Shown piece by piece: positions 1 through 8,891 of a stretch of 64,000 nt of DNA. This DNA is from Emergencia sp. (GTDB lineage Bacteria > Bacillota > Clostridia > Peptostreptococcales > Anaerovoracaceae): NCBI GenBank assembly GCA_022767345.1, contig JALEOD010000043.1, positions 1-64,000 on the forward strand. The letters are read 5' to 3'. The first letter of the stretch is position 1. The number at the start of each line of letters is the position of its first letter. The notes below the pieces were generated by a model. The model searched no databases and had not been told where the DNA came from. It saw only the letters and a program-made list of their open reading frames with translations. The translations under genes were made by a program, and so were the position numbers.

Positions 1-577
1 CTGCAACATCATATAAGTTCTCAGGCGTGGTTGCAGTGTAGTCGAAACGGAACTGAACCGGAATGTTGTATGGAATCCATCTCTCAAGGTACTTAGGGAG
101 TCTCTCCGCAGGATATTTCTTATAAAGTACACAATTTACACGAGTAGGAACCGCAAGCTTGGAAAGAAGTTCATCAGGTGATTCTTCAACATACTTAACC
201 AAATGTCTGGATACGTTGATGCATGTAATCTTATCCTTATTCTTCTCTGTAAAGTCGATTATATCCTGTTCGGTCTGACCGTCAAACAGAGGCAGAGTAC
301 TGTTGATGAAAACTCTGTGTGTTGAAGGAATTTCGTCGAGCATCTTCTGGAGAATGTCTCTTTTGGAAAATGGCTCTCCGCCTGTAAATACAAAATCACA
401 ATTAGGAGTTATAGAGTCCATAATGCGAATTGATTCAATGATCTTCTTATAGTCAAAGCCTGTGGTGTCTGCATACTCTCCCTTGTTAATACAGAAAGGG
501 CAGTGGTTACCACAATCATATGGTGCAAAGATGGTTACCGTAGCTCCACCTTCACGAGTTTTATACGGGTTATTCAT
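1..577 (-). CDS. Radical SAM protein, C-terminus cut by window edge
   Basis: The reverse strand reads open from an ATG at 577 to the window edge, giving the first 192 or so residues. Residues 22-29 hold a CX3CX2C motif (CGNHCPFC), the [4Fe-4S]/S-adenosylmethionine site, and GGEP follows near residue 66, so this is a radical SAM enzyme. The start is supported by an AGAGAGG ribosome site about 10 bases upstream and a promoter at 617-645. The substrate cannot be told from the N-terminal part; organic-radical activating enzymes and molybdenum-cofactor-type proteins share this layout. It is divergent from the thymidine kinase gene. Confidence 0.85.
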   Translation of the reverse strand, partial: MNNPYKTREGGATVTIFAPYDCGNHCPFCINKGEYADTTGFDYKKIIESIRIMDSITPNCDFVFTGGEPFSKRDILQKMLDEIPSTHRVFINSTLPLFDGQTEQDIIDFTEKNKDKITCINVSRHLVKYVEESPDELLSKLAVPTRVNCVLYKKYPAERLPKYLERWIPYNIPVQFRFDYTATTPENLYDVA

Positions 578-616
578 TGGTATGTTACCTCTCTATTTGT
601 TAATGACACGCATATT

Positions 617-645
617 ATTTTACAACAGGTTTAATGCTTTTGCAA
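617..645 (-). promoter_or_regulatory. Sigma-A promoter of the radical SAM gene
   Basis: On the reverse strand TTGCAA (645-640) and TAAAAT (622-617) are separated by exactly 17 bases, about 40 bases upstream of the start codon. Both hexamers deviate slightly from consensus. Confidence 0.55.
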
Positions 646-698
646 TTATGTTATCTTTTTAACTATGATATTTTTGATAAGATAAAATTTGCAAATAC

Positions 699-727
699 TT
701 GGAATTACTTGCTTTTTAAGTTATAAT
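699..727 (+). promoter_or_regulatory. Sigma-A promoter of tdk
   Basis: TTGGAA (699-704), a 17-base spacer and a perfect TATAAT (722-727). Transcription would begin near 734, leaving a leader of about 24 bases with a GGAG site before the ATG at 758. Together with the promoter at 617-645 this forms a divergent promoter region. Confidence 0.7.
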
Positions 728-757
728 GTCAATATCTATGTAAAGAATGGAGACATT

Positions 758-1342
758 ATGGCTCAGCTATATTACAGATACAGTACAATGAACGCGGGAA
801 AATCCATCGAGCTGATTAAGGTGGCATACAATTACGAAGAGAGGGGCAAGCATGTGCTGACTCTGGTGCCTGCCATTGATGACAGATACGGAACAGGTGT
901 TATTACTTCCAGAATCGGCGTACAGAGAGATGCAATGATTGTAGGCGAGGATACTAACATCTTAGAACTGTTCATGCGGGAGAATGAAAAACATAAGATT
1001 GACTGCGTGTGCATCGATGAATGTCAGTTTTTAAAGAAGCATCATGTGCAGGAATTAGTTGAAATTGTAGATAGCTTTGAAGTTCCTGTTTTGGCTTACG
1101 GTCTGAAGAACGATTTTAGAAATGAACTCTTTGAAGGGTCCTATTATATGCTGATTTATGCAGATAAGATTGAAGAAATCAAGACGATCTGCTGGTGTGG
1201 GCGTAAGGCGACTATGGTTGCCAGAATTGTTGATGGAAAGTTTGTCAAACAGGGTAAACAGGTCATGATTGGCGGTAACGATATGTATGTGTCTCTTTGC
1301 CGCAAGCATTATAATGACGGGCGGATTGGTCCGGAGAAATAG
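758..1342 (+). CDS. tdk: Thymidine kinase (type II)
   Basis: Phosphorylates thymidine to dTMP with ATP in the nucleotide salvage pathway. The 194-residue product has the type II layout: P-loop MNAGKS at residues 11-16, the Walker B/substrate motif CIDECQFL near 86-93, and a C-terminal zinc-binding lobe with a CWCG pair and a CRKHY motif. Length matches the family. An upstream TTG (689) is in frame, but it lies upstream of the -35 element (699-704), so the ATG at 758 with GGAG five bases before it is preferred. It appears monocistronic, since the next frame downstream is broken. Confidence 0.95.
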   Translation: MAQLYYRYSTMNAGKSIELIKVAYNYEERGKHVLTLVPAIDDRYGTGVITSRIGVQRDAMIVGEDTNILELFMRENEKHKIDCVCIDECQFLKKHHVQELVEIVDSFEVPVLAYGLKNDFRNELFEGSYYMLIYADKIEEIKTICWCGRKATMVARIVDGKFVKQGKQVMIGGNDMYVSLCRKHYNDGRIGPEK

Positions 1343-1386
1343 AAAATAATAAGATAAGTCATGAGAAGAAGATAGGAGAAATACCT

Positions 1387-1644
1387 ATGAATTTAAAAAT
1401 ATATTAAATAAAGAAAAATTTGTCTACTACTGCGCTTCCGTCTACAGCCGCCAAATACTATATTGAGGCGGCAGAACAAACTTATAACGGAAAGAAATAC
1501 AGCATCAGCCCTGTATATTTGGCATTAAAAACGAGATTGGAACTGGGCAGCTGTAACTTTATGATAAACGGACATACTTTTACCTTTGACGGCAAGAAGT
1601 ATTATACCAAGTGGTCCAACCAGGCAATCAGAACGTATCAATAA
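1387..1644 (+). pseudogene. Broken glucosaminidase-like fragment with early in-frame stop
   Basis: An ATG at 1387 with a good GGAG site reads six codons and then meets TAA at 1405. The same frame then continues open for 79 codons to 1644. The continuation contains SPVYLALKTRLELG, an ING turn and GKKYYTKW, which resemble the pattern SPyyLAshArLETG...G..YYN of cell-wall N-acetylglucosaminidase (LytG/FlgJ-like) domains. Only part of such a domain is present and no signal peptide remains, so I read it as a decayed remnant. A functional short protein starting at the TTG at 1420 is possible but lacks a convincing ribosome site. The family match is by eye. Confidence 0.45.
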
Positions 1645-1653
1645 AATATAAAC

Positions 1654-1711
1654 AGGAGGCTGCGGCCGCATGAATGGAAAATACCTGTTATGCGGGCAGT
1701 CCTCCTTTTTT
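1654..1711 (+). terminator. Rho-independent terminator after the remnant
   Basis: AGGAGG (1654-1659) pairs with CCTCCT (1701-1706), with an inner CTGC/GCAG and GCAT/ATGC stem, followed by a run of seven T. Confidence 0.65.
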
Positions 1712-1779
1712 GTTGTTCAGAATATGCCCTGAATTGAGCATCCGTATGTCGAAGGGGATGTACGGGACTGCATATAGAT

Positions 1780-1843
1780 AAATTGGACAAAAACATTGCT
1801 GAAATTGACAGATTTTTAAATTTTTGTCCAATTTCGCAATGTT
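1780..1843. repeat. Nested inverted repeat in a gene-free stretch
   Basis: The gene-free stretch 1712-1967 contains a perfect 14-base inverted repeat, AAATTGGACAAAAA (1780-1793) with its complement at 1821-1834. A second inverted pair, AACATTGC (1792-1799) with GCAATGTT (1836-1843), is offset from it so that both cannot form as one simple stem. Downstream, 1870-1915 has further imperfect GGCCCACG-type symmetry. No T run follows, so it is not a plain terminator. It may be a small mobile repeat. I see no supported gene here. Confidence 0.5.
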
Positions 1844-1967
1844 TGAGGAGAGCGGTCTGCAAGAACCGCTTGCTGGGGCCACGCAATGGGAGTGTCGCAC
1901 ACTTCGTGGGCCTCTGATATGCTCTCTTCGTTCAACCCACGGCCGCAGATCCTATTTTTTATAAGAT

Positions 1968-2849
1968 TTACAGTCTGCATCCCTGAGAACTTCCACGCCT
2001 TGCAAGTTCTGTATGGATTCCGTTTAAGATGGTTCTCTTCCGGTAGCTCCAGGACGGGCTGATGAGAATTTTTCGGGGCGCGTCGGCGCTGAGGCGGTGA
2101 ATGGTAATTTCCGGTGGAATGATTTCAATCAGGTCACAGACCAGATTGACGTATTCCTCAATGGTGTCAAAAGAGCAGTAATCCGGGTAAGAAATCGCCA
2201 TGGAAGAGCCTTTTACCACGTTGAGCATATGCAGCTTGATTCCCCATATACCGCTTTTGCATACGTATCGAACAGACTGCTCCATTTCCTGACGGCTTTC
2301 ACCGGGAAGTCCCAGAATCAGGTGCACGACGGTTTTGATACCACGGGCGTTCAGCTGGCTGATTGCCGTATCGTAGACCGGAAGGTCATAGCAGCGGTTA
2401 ATTAGCTTCGCCGTTTTTTCGTGTATGGTCTGCAGGCCAAGCTCAACCCAGAGAAAGTGATTTTCGTTGATTTCAGAAAGCAAATCCAGCACTTCTTCGT
2501 TGATACAGTCCGGTCTTGTAGCGATGGCGATGCCGGAAATCAGCGGGTGGCTTAAGGCCTCGTAAAACTTCTCGCGGAGCACTTCTACTGGCGCATAGGT
2601 GTTGGTGTGATTTTGAAAATACGCGAGATATTTTGCGTTCGGCCATTTATCGGAAAGAAGTGCAATCTGCTCCTCGATCGTGGAGGCGAAGTCTCCGCTG
2701 CCGTCTGCGGAGCAGAAAATACAGCCGCCGCTTCCTTTGGTGCCGTCTCTGTTGGGGCAGGTGAAACCGCCGTCTATGGAGAGTTTGACTGTTTTTTCTC
2801 CGAAATATGATTTTAAGTATTTGCTGACCGTATTGATGGATGGCTGCAT
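1968..2849 (-). CDS. YhcC-type radical SAM protein (TIGR01212 family)
   Basis: A 293-residue radical SAM enzyme of unknown substrate. Near the N-terminus it has IDGGFTCPNRDGTKG followed by GGCIFC, the unusual long-spaced cysteine motif (CX11CX2C) that defines the YhcC/TIGR01212 family within the Elp3-like radical SAM proteins. The family is conserved but its reaction is not established. An in-frame TTG twelve codons upstream lies inside the predicted -10 element (2885-2890), so the ATG at 2849 with GTGAGG nine bases before it is chosen. It is divergent from queH. Confidence 0.85.
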   Translation of the reverse strand: MQPSINTVSKYLKSYFGEKTVKLSIDGGFTCPNRDGTKGSGGCIFCSADGSGDFASTIEEQIALLSDKWPNAKYLAYFQNHTNTYAPVEVLREKFYEALSHPLISGIAIATRPDCINEEVLDLLSEINENHFLWVELGLQTIHEKTAKLINRCYDLPVYDTAISQLNARGIKTVVHLILGLPGESRQEMEQSVRYVCKSGIWGIKLHMLNVVKGSSMAISYPDYCSFDTIEEYVNLVCDLIEIIPPEITIHRLSADAPRKILISPSWSYRKRTILNGIHTELARRGSSQGCRL

Positions 2850-2884
2850 ACTGAATATCCTCACTTCTTTTTTGTACTGTTTCA

Positions 2885-2913
2885 ATCTTAAGGGGTGGAA
2901 AAGAAAAAGTCAA
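2885..2913 (-). promoter_or_regulatory. Promoter of the YhcC-type gene
   Basis: On the reverse strand TTGACT (2913-2908), 17 bases, TAAGAT (2890-2885). It rules out the upstream TTG start of the gene. Confidence 0.55.
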
Positions 2914-2931
2914 CTTTTTCCGGCGATTTTA

Positions 2932-2960
2932 TTGTAAAACTACAAAAAATCGGCTATAAT
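2932..2960 (+). promoter_or_regulatory. Sigma-A promoter of queH and the downstream run
   Basis: TTGTAA (2932-2937), 17 bases, perfect TATAAT (2955-2960). The only clear promoter I see before the long forward run that begins with queH. Confidence 0.65.
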
Positions 2961-3018
2961 AAAAAGTCAAGAGTTCATAAAATATTGGACAGAAATCGGG
3001 AAGGAGGAAGCAGTCACT

Positions 3019-3672
3019 ATGACAAAGAAAGAGACAACTACATGGAGCTTACAAAACGGCATTTCGGGTTGTTCTGACTGCATGTGCGGTCTGGTGCGAG
3101 CAGGTGAAACTGTAATGAAACCGGCGCTGCTTCTCCACAGCTGCTGCGGTCCATGCAGCACATCAGTCATTGAACGGCTGGTGCCTGATTACGATATTAC
3201 CGTTTTTTTCTATAATCCCTGCATTACAGATGAGGAGGAGTACGAAAAACGAAAGATGAACCAAATCGCTTTTATTGAGAAATACAATCAGGATCTTGGC
3301 GATGCGCAGAAGATTCATTTTATGGAGGGAATATATGAGCCGGATGCGTATTATACGCGGGTGTCCGGCTACAGTAATGAACCGGAGGGTGGGGCACGCT
3401 GCACCATCTGCTTCGATATGCGTCTTGAAAAGACGGCGCAGACAGCGGCAGCCAAAGGATACGGTCTTTTTGCTACTACCTTGACTGTAAGCCCCCACAA
3501 AAACTACCCGCTGATTTCAGAGATCGGTAAGAAATTTGCACAGCAATACGGCGTTGAATTTCTGGACATCGATTTTAAGAAAAAGGCGGGATTCCACCGC
3601 AGCATTCAGCTGTCTAAGGAGTATGGCCTTTATAGGCAGAACTACTGCGGATGCGAGTATTCAAAACGATAA
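3019..3672 (+). CDS. queH: Epoxyqueuosine reductase QueH
   Basis: Converts epoxyqueuosine to queuosine in the wobble base of tRNA, the last step of the pathway; QueH is the non-cobalamin alternative to QueG. The 217-residue protein carries all the cysteine motifs of the family (formerly DUF208): HSCCGPC near residues 39-45, CTICFDMRL near 131-139, and YCGCEYS at the end. The chosen ATG has a strong GGAGGA site; a second ATG at 3115 with AGGTGA upstream would give the usual shorter N-terminus, so the first 32 residues, which include a CX2CXC cluster, are uncertain. queA and tgt lie at 59-62 kb. Confidence 0.92.
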   Translation: MTKKETTTWSLQNGISGCSDCMCGLVRAGETVMKPALLLHSCCGPCSTSVIERLVPDYDITVFFYNPCITDEEEYEKRKMNQIAFIEKYNQDLGDAQKIHFMEGIYEPDAYYTRVSGYSNEPEGGARCTICFDMRLEKTAQTAAAKGYGLFATTLTVSPHKNYPLISEIGKKFAQQYGVEFLDIDFKKKAGFHRSIQLSKEYGLYRQNYCGCEYSKR

Positions 3673-3706
3673 TGCAATACTTTTGAGATATATGGAGGAA
3701 ACGAGA

Positions 3707-4717
3707 ATGGCACAATTAATCACACCGAAAGACTACTCACCGGTAATCAGTCCGCTGGAAACTCAGCGAGCGATAAAAAAAATCAAGGATTACTTTCAGC
3801 AGGAGTTGGCATACGGCTTAAACCTGCGCAGAGTATCCGCACCGCTCTTTGTATTTCCGGAGACCGGACTGAATGACAACCTGAACGGTGTGGAGAGAAG
3901 AGTCTCTTTCAGCCTGCTTGACCTTGATGAAAAAGAGGTGGAAGTAGTGCAGTCTTTGGCAAAATGGAAGAGAATGGCACTGGGAAAGTACGGAATTAAA
4001 CCGGGACACGGTATTTATACTGATATGAATGCAATCAGAAGAGATGAGGAACTTGACAACCTGCACTCTGTCTATGTGGACCAGTGGGACTGGGAAAAGG
4101 TAATCACCAAGGAGCAGAGAAATACAGAGTATCTTCACGAGACCGTGACCACAATTTATAACGCAATGAAGAACCTGGGCGATTATGTAAACCGCCTTTA
4201 TAGAGATTTACAGACAGAAATTCCTAACGAGATTTACTTTATCACCAGTCAGGAGCTTGAGGATATGTATCCAAACAAGACGCCGAAGGAAAGAGAAGAT
4301 TTAATCTGCAAAGCGCACGGTGCTGTTTTCATCGAAAAAATCGGTGGTACGCTGACCTCAGGAGAAAAACACGACGGCAGATCTCCGGACTATGATGACT
4401 GGGAACTCAACGGTGATATCATCCTGTGGAACGATGTGCTGGACAGAGCCTTTGAGGTGTCTTCCATGGGCATTCGTGTGGACGCTGAGGCTATGGACCG
4501 CCAGCTGAAGCTTGCGGAAGCTGACGACAGAAGAAGCCAGTCCTTCCATCAGGCGATTTTAAACGATGAGCTGCCGTACTCCATCGGAGGCGGAATTGGA
4601 CAGAGCAGACTCTGCATGTATTTCCTGCGCAAAGCACATATCGGGGAAGTGCAGGTTTCCGTATGGCCCGATGAGATGATCGCTGCATGCAAAAAAGACA
4701 ATATTTTCTTACTATAA
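3707..4717 (+). CDS. asnA: Aspartate-ammonia ligase (asparagine synthetase A)
   Basis: Makes asparagine from aspartate, free ammonia and ATP, unlike the glutamine-dependent AsnB. The 336-residue protein is colinear with AsnA (about 330 residues) and related to class II aminoacyl-tRNA synthetases. Recognisable stretches include [14 protein letters not shown] near the N-terminus, [17 protein letters not shown] and, near the end, [11 protein letters not shown] (ATP-binding motif 3). ATG at 3707 has GGAGGAAAC upstream; the ATG at 3692 is part of that site. The queH stop is 34 bases upstream, so both probably share a transcript. Confidence 0.95.
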   Translation: MAQLITPKDYSPVISPLETQRAIKKIKDYFQQELAYGLNLRRVSAPLFVFPETGLNDNLNGVERRVSFSLLDLDEKEVEVVQSLAKWKRMALGKYGIKPGHGIYTDMNAIRRDEELDNLHSVYVDQWDWEKVITKEQRNTEYLHETVTTIYNAMKNLGDYVNRLYRDLQTEIPNEIYFITSQELEDMYPNKTPKEREDLICKAHGAVFIEKIGGTLTSGEKHDGRSPDYDDWELNGDIILWNDVLDRAFEVSSMGIRVDAEAMDRQLKLAEADDRRSQSFHQAILNDELPYSIGGGIGQSRLCMYFLRKAHIGEVQVSVWPDEMIAACKKDNIFLL

Positions 4718-4718
4718 G

Positions 4719-6725
4719 ATGAAATACATAAACGTAGTAATCGATCATAACAGCAGGCACACGGACACATACTATACATATGGAGCGCCGGACGATATTG
4801 CCGTAGGCGACATTGTGGAGGTGCCCTTCAACAGAGGCAATAAGCCAAAGACCGCTTATGTCTTTGAAGCAGGGGTCACCCCTGATTGTGAAGCTTCCCG
4901 GATTAAAGAGATAAACAGGAAAAATCCGGACATTTCGCTGAATCCGGAGATGATTAAGACATGTATCTGGATGAAGAAACGGTATGGAATCAAATATCTG
5001 GACGCTGTCAAATGTTTCGTTCCAAACGGAAAGCCAGCAAAAGAGGGCAAGGCAAAAGAGCCGTATAAGGATGCAGAGGGCGAGGGGCAGGACATCAGTC
5101 GCCTGACGGAAGAGCAGCAGCGTGCTGTAGATACCATCGCCGCCGCTGTAAAAGCCAATCAGCAGGAAAGTTTTCTGATTCATGGCGTGACGGGAAGCGG
5201 CAAGACCGAAATCTATATGCAGGTCATCGCAGGCACACTTGCTATGGGTAAAACTGCCATCATGCTGGTGCCTGAAATTGCGCTGACGAAACAGATTATC
5301 GACCGGTTTGTCGCCAGATTCAGCAAAGATGCAATCGCGGTTTTGCACAGCAAGCTGACCAAGCGAGAGCGCTTTGACGAGTGGCAGAGAATCAGGGACG
5401 GCAAGGCGAAAATTGTAATCGGTGCCAGGCTGGGCGTCTTTGCCCCTCTTGAAAATATCGGCGTTATCGTCATGGACGAGGAGCACGAGGCGACCTATAA
5501 GTCGGATATGACACCGAAGTACGATACTGTAGATATCGCGCTGAAGCGGCTCATGTACTACAGCGGCGTATTGATTCTGGGCAGCGCTACACCGTCGGTG
5601 GTTTCCTATCAGCGGGCGAAGGAGGGTATTTATAAGCGCATCACTTTAAAACAGCGATATAACAGCGCGCCTCTTCCCACGGTAGAACTTGTGGATATGA
5701 GAAAAGAGCTGAAAGAGGGCAATCGTACTGTTTTCAGTGACAGACTTTACCGTAAAATGGAAGAGACCCTTGCCAGGGATCAGCAGATTATCCTGTTTCT
5801 CAATCGCAGAGGTTATTCAACCTTTATCTCATGCAGAGAATGCGGTCAGGTTATGGAGTGTCCGGAATGCGGCATTTCCCTGACTTATCACAAGAAAGAG
5901 AATGCGGGAATCTGCCATTACTGCGGCAAGAGGTTTGCTGTGCCGGCAAGCTGCCCTGTGTGCGGCAGCAAGTATATTAAGTACTTTGGCTCAGGCACCG
6001 AAAAGGTGGAGGAGTTTACAAAGGAACTCTTTCCGGACAGAACGGTAGAAAGACTGGATCTTGACACTGCCAAAAATGGCAGAGAAATAAACCGTATTAT
6101 CGGGAATTTTTCTAAGGGTAAGACGGATATTCTCATCGGCACCCAGCTGGTTGCCAAAGGTCTTGACTTTAAGAACGTAGGGCTGGTCGGCGTCGTTGCT
6201 GCCGATGTCAGTCTGCACATTCCTGATTATCGCTCTACAGAGCGAACCTTTCAGCTGGTAACTCAGGTTGCAGGAAGGGCAGGCAGAGGCGATGAGGAAG
6301 GATATGTTATCGTGCAGTCCTATACACCGGATAATTTTGCGCTGACTACAGCGGCAAATCACGATTATGAAGGCTTTTTTGAAATGGAAGTCTCCATCAG
6401 ACAGATGATGGATTATCCGCCCTTTTCGGATTTGATTCTGGTAGAGTTTACAGACGAGAAAGAGGAGGCTGCTTTTGAGGCGGCGGATAACTGCAGATCC
6501 TATTTGATTCGCTGCGGGATTGAAGAGGAGAGCAGCATCTTTGCGCCGAAGCCATCCTACCACTTCAAAGGCAAGGACAGCTTTCGCTATTTCATACTGA
6601 TTAAATGCCCGAAAGGACTTAGAAACAAGTACATTTACTGTATCTGTTGTTTTGGCGAGAATTTAAAGAAAAATAGGGACAGCTGTGCGATGACCATCGA
6701 TGTCAATCCGTACAGCACCATATAA
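4719..6725 (+). CDS. priA: Primosomal helicase PriA, short form
   Basis: Superfamily 2 DNA helicase that reloads the replisome at collapsed forks. Seen in order: N-terminal 3'-end-binding domain (about residues 1-105), Walker A GVTGSGKTE near 165, DEEH box, GSATPS, paired CXXC zinc fingers (CRECG, CPECG, CHYCG, CPVCGS) around residues 370-415, and the typical C-terminal DVNP. At 668 residues it is shorter than the 730-800 of known PriA proteins. The DNA-binding domain passes almost directly into the helicase through a charged linker (about 105-130), so the winged-helix domain seems absent. The start lies one base after the asnA stop with no clear ribosome site, suggesting coupled translation. 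Confidence 0.93.
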   Translation: MKYINVVIDHNSRHTDTYYTYGAPDDIAVGDIVEVPFNRGNKPKTAYVFEAGVTPDCEASRIKEINRKNPDISLNPEMIKTCIWMKKRYGIKYLDAVKCFVPNGKPAKEGKAKEPYKDAEGEGQDISRLTEEQQRAVDTIAAAVKANQQESFLIHGVTGSGKTEIYMQVIAGTLAMGKTAIMLVPEIALTKQIIDRFVARFSKDAIAVLHSKLTKRERFDEWQRIRDGKAKIVIGARLGVFAPLENIGVIVMDEEHEATYKSDMTPKYDTVDIALKRLMYYSGVLILGSATPSVVSYQRAKEGIYKRITLKQRYNSAPLPTVELVDMRKELKEGNRTVFSDRLYRKMEETLARDQQIILFLNRRGYSTFISCRECGQVMECPECGISLTYHKKENAGICHYCGKRFAVPASCPVCGSKYIKYFGSGTEKVEEFTKELFPDRTVERLDLDTAKNGREINRIIGNFSKGKTDILIGTQLVAKGLDFKNVGLVGVVAADVSLHIPDYRSTERTFQLVTQVAGRAGRGDEEGYVIVQSYTPDNFALTTAANHDYEGFFEMEVSIRQMMDYPPFSDLILVEFTDEKEEAAFEAADNCRSYLIRCGIEEESSIFAPKPSYHFKGKDSFRYFILIKCPKGLRNKYIYCICCFGENLKKNRDSCAMTIDVNPYSTI

Positions 6726-6739
6726 AAGGAGAATGGAAA

Positions 6740-7222
6740 ATGGCAATTAGAAATGTTGTATTAGAGGGAGATGAAATTCTCAGAAAGCACTGCAGAGAAG
6801 TGCCTGAAGTGACAGACCGCATTCGGCAGACCCTGGAGGATATGGTGGAAACCATGCACGAACAGATGGGCTGCGGTCTTGCGGCGCCGCAGGTGGGTAT
6901 TATGCGCAGGATGTTTGTGGCAGAACCGGAAGCCGGCGGCAAAATTTACTATATGATTAACCCTGAAATTTTAGAGCAGGAGGGTTCAGTGTCCGGAGAT
7001 GAGGGATGTCTCAGTTTGCCGGGGCTTGTCGGTACAGTAGACAGGCCTGAAAGAATCAAAATCAAGGCGCTTGATTTTAATGGCGAAGAACATATTTACG
7101 ACTTTGAGGGCTGGGATGCCCGGGTGATGTGTCACGAGAACGATCATCTGGACGGCATTCTTTATACTGACAAAGCGGTCAACGTCAGAGAACCAGAGTA
7201 TGATGAAGAGGTAGAAGATTAA
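6740..7222 (+). CDS. def: Peptide deformylase
   Basis: Removes the formyl group from the N-terminal methionine of new proteins. All three metal-site motifs of this 160-residue protein are present: GCGLAAPQVGI, EGCLSLPG (metal-binding cysteine) and HENDH (two metal-binding histidines and the catalytic glutamate). The stop codon shares one base with the fmt start, so deformylase and formyltransferase are translationally coupled, as in many bacteria. Confidence 0.97.
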   Translation: MAIRNVVLEGDEILRKHCREVPEVTDRIRQTLEDMVETMHEQMGCGLAAPQVGIMRRMFVAEPEAGGKIYYMINPEILEQEGSVSGDEGCLSLPGLVGTVDRPERIKIKALDFNGEEHIYDFEGWDARVMCHENDHLDGILYTDKAVNVREPEYDEEVED

Positions 7223-8154
7223 TGAAAGTAGTTTTCATGGGAACACCGGATTTTTCTGTTCCGGTGCTTGCAGAAATTTTAAAAGCCGGACATGAGGTGG
7301 GGTATGTGGTAACTCAGCCGGATAAAGCAAAGAACAGAGGAAAGAAAGTCCAGTTTACACCAGTTAAGGAACTGGCAACAGCCCATGGGATCAAGGTGCT
7401 GCAGCCAGAAAAAATCAAACAGGATGGGGAAGTATTGCAGACGCTGAAAGACTACGCGCCGGATATCATCGTTGTGGTGGCATACGGTCAGATTATTCAG
7501 AAGGAAATTCTGGATCTGCCGAAATATGGCTGTGTCAACGTTCACGCGTCTCTTCTGCCGAAACTTCGCGGTGCATCGCCGATTCAGCATGCGATTTTGC
7601 AGGGAGAGACAGAAACCGGCGTAACCATCATGCAGATGGATGTAGGTCTTGATACCGGCGATATGATCAGCAAAGCGAGTCTTGTTATTGGCAATCGTAA
7701 CTGTCAGCAGCTTCACGATGATTTGGCGCAGCTGGGCGCAAAGCTTCTGGTGGATACGCTGCCGTCCATTGAGGCAGGGGAGGTTTCCCCGGAAAAACAG
7801 GATGACAGTCTCTCAAGCTATGCAGGCATGATTTCCAAGCAGGATGGTAAAATCGACTTTCAGAAGAGCCCTGTGGAAATCCAGCGGCAGATTCGCGCTT
7901 TTGACCCGTGGCCGGGTGCATTTTGCAGCTACGGTGATGTGGTGATGAAGGTCTGGAACGCTGAGCCTTTCGGGAAGACGTCCTCTGAAGGGCCTGGAAC
8001 TGTAATCTGCGTTTCCGACAGCGGCATCGACGTGGCCTGCGGCGATGGACAGGTTCTGCGCGTTACAGAGATTCAAATGCCCGGGAAGAAACGAGTTGCA
8101 GTGAAGGATTATCTTCGCGGCAACAAAATCGAAACGGGTTGTATATTAGGGTAA
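7222..8154 (+). CDS. fmt: Methionyl-tRNA formyltransferase
   Basis: Formylates initiator Met-tRNA with 10-formyltetrahydrofolate. The 310 residues match the family length, with the N-terminal MGTPDFSVPVL strand and the catalytic/folate motif HASLLPKLRGASPIQ, followed by the smaller C-terminal tRNA-binding domain. It overlaps def by one base and is followed 16 bases later by the zinc protease gene. Confidence 0.97.
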   Translation: MKVVFMGTPDFSVPVLAEILKAGHEVGYVVTQPDKAKNRGKKVQFTPVKELATAHGIKVLQPEKIKQDGEVLQTLKDYAPDIIVVVAYGQIIQKEILDLPKYGCVNVHASLLPKLRGASPIQHAILQGETETGVTIMQMDVGLDTGDMISKASLVIGNRNCQQLHDDLAQLGAKLLVDTLPSIEAGEVSPEKQDDSLSSYAGMISKQDGKIDFQKSPVEIQRQIRAFDPWPGAFCSYGDVVMKVWNAEPFGKTSSEGPGTVICVSDSGIDVACGDGQVLRVTEIQMPGKKRVAVKDYLRGNKIETGCILG

Positions 8155-8170
8155 AAAAGGGGGAAAAGAA

Positions 8171-8890
8171 ATGTTTCATTTTTATTATGGAGGTTCAAGC
8201 CTGATTTTTCTGCTGCCGGCTATGTTGCTGGCGTTCTTTGCACAGGCTAAAGTAAAAAGTTCTTTTCGGAAGTATTCTTCCGTACGCAATCACAGGAACA
8301 TGACCGGTGCTGAGGCAGCAAGAAGAGTACTGGACGCAAGCGGGCTTAGAGATGTGGAGATTCGTCAGATTCCAGGCAGTCTGACAGATAATTACAATCC
8401 GAGAAGCAGAACACTGAGTCTGTCTCAGGATGTGTACGGCGTTTCTTCTGTTGCGGCAATTAGTGTAGCCTGTCACGAGGCAGGACATGCCATTCAGCAC
8501 GCCAGAAGCTATGCGCCTCTGAAAATCAGAAATGCTATTGTGCCTGTGGTAAACTTCGCGTCCAGCTTTACGTGGATTTTAATTATCGTTGGGCTGGGAC
8601 TTTTAGCCGGACAGAGCTATGAGATGTACGCTATGGGCAATATGATCTTTAATATCGGTGTGCTGGCATTTGTCGCGGTAGTCGTATTTCATCTGATTAC
8701 GCTTCCGGTGGAGTTTGACGCCAGCCACAGGGCCATTGTGCAGATGGAAGAGCTGGGTATTGTCACCATGGAGGAAAAGACCGGCGCGAAGAAAGTGCTG
8801 AGCGCTGCCGCGCTGACCTATGTGGCAGCCCTTGCAGTGGCAGTTGCCAATCTGCTTAGGATTCTGGCAATCAGAGGAAGGCGTGACTGA
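8171..8890 (+). CDS. Membrane zinc metallopeptidase (YugP family)
   Basis: A 239-residue integral membrane protein of the neutral zinc metallopeptidase family (COG2738, B. subtilis YugP). The zinc motif HEAGHAIQHA lies near residues 102-111, and hydrophobic segments occur at the N-terminus, about 120-140, 155-178 and near the C-terminus. The physiological substrate is not known. Its place between fmt and rsmB is common in Clostridia. GGGGAAAAG precedes the ATG. Confidence 0.85.
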   Translation: MFHFYYGGSSLIFLLPAMLLAFFAQAKVKSSFRKYSSVRNHRNMTGAEAARRVLDASGLRDVEIRQIPGSLTDNYNPRSRTLSLSQDVYGVSSVAAISVACHEAGHAIQHARSYAPLKIRNAIVPVVNFASSFTWILIIVGLGLLAGQSYEMYAMGNMIFNIGVLAFVAVVVFHLITLPVEFDASHRAIVQMEELGIVTMEEKTGAKKVLSAAALTYVAALAVAVANLLRILAIRGRRD

Positions 8891-8891
8891 T

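Noticed and set aside
1688-1900. Small reverse-strand open frame
   Set aside because: It crosses the terminator and the inverted repeats, has no ribosome site and an unlikely composition.
4491-5486. Long reverse open frame opposite asnA and priA
   Set aside because: It lies opposite two clearly recognised genes, has no family features and is explained by their codon bias.
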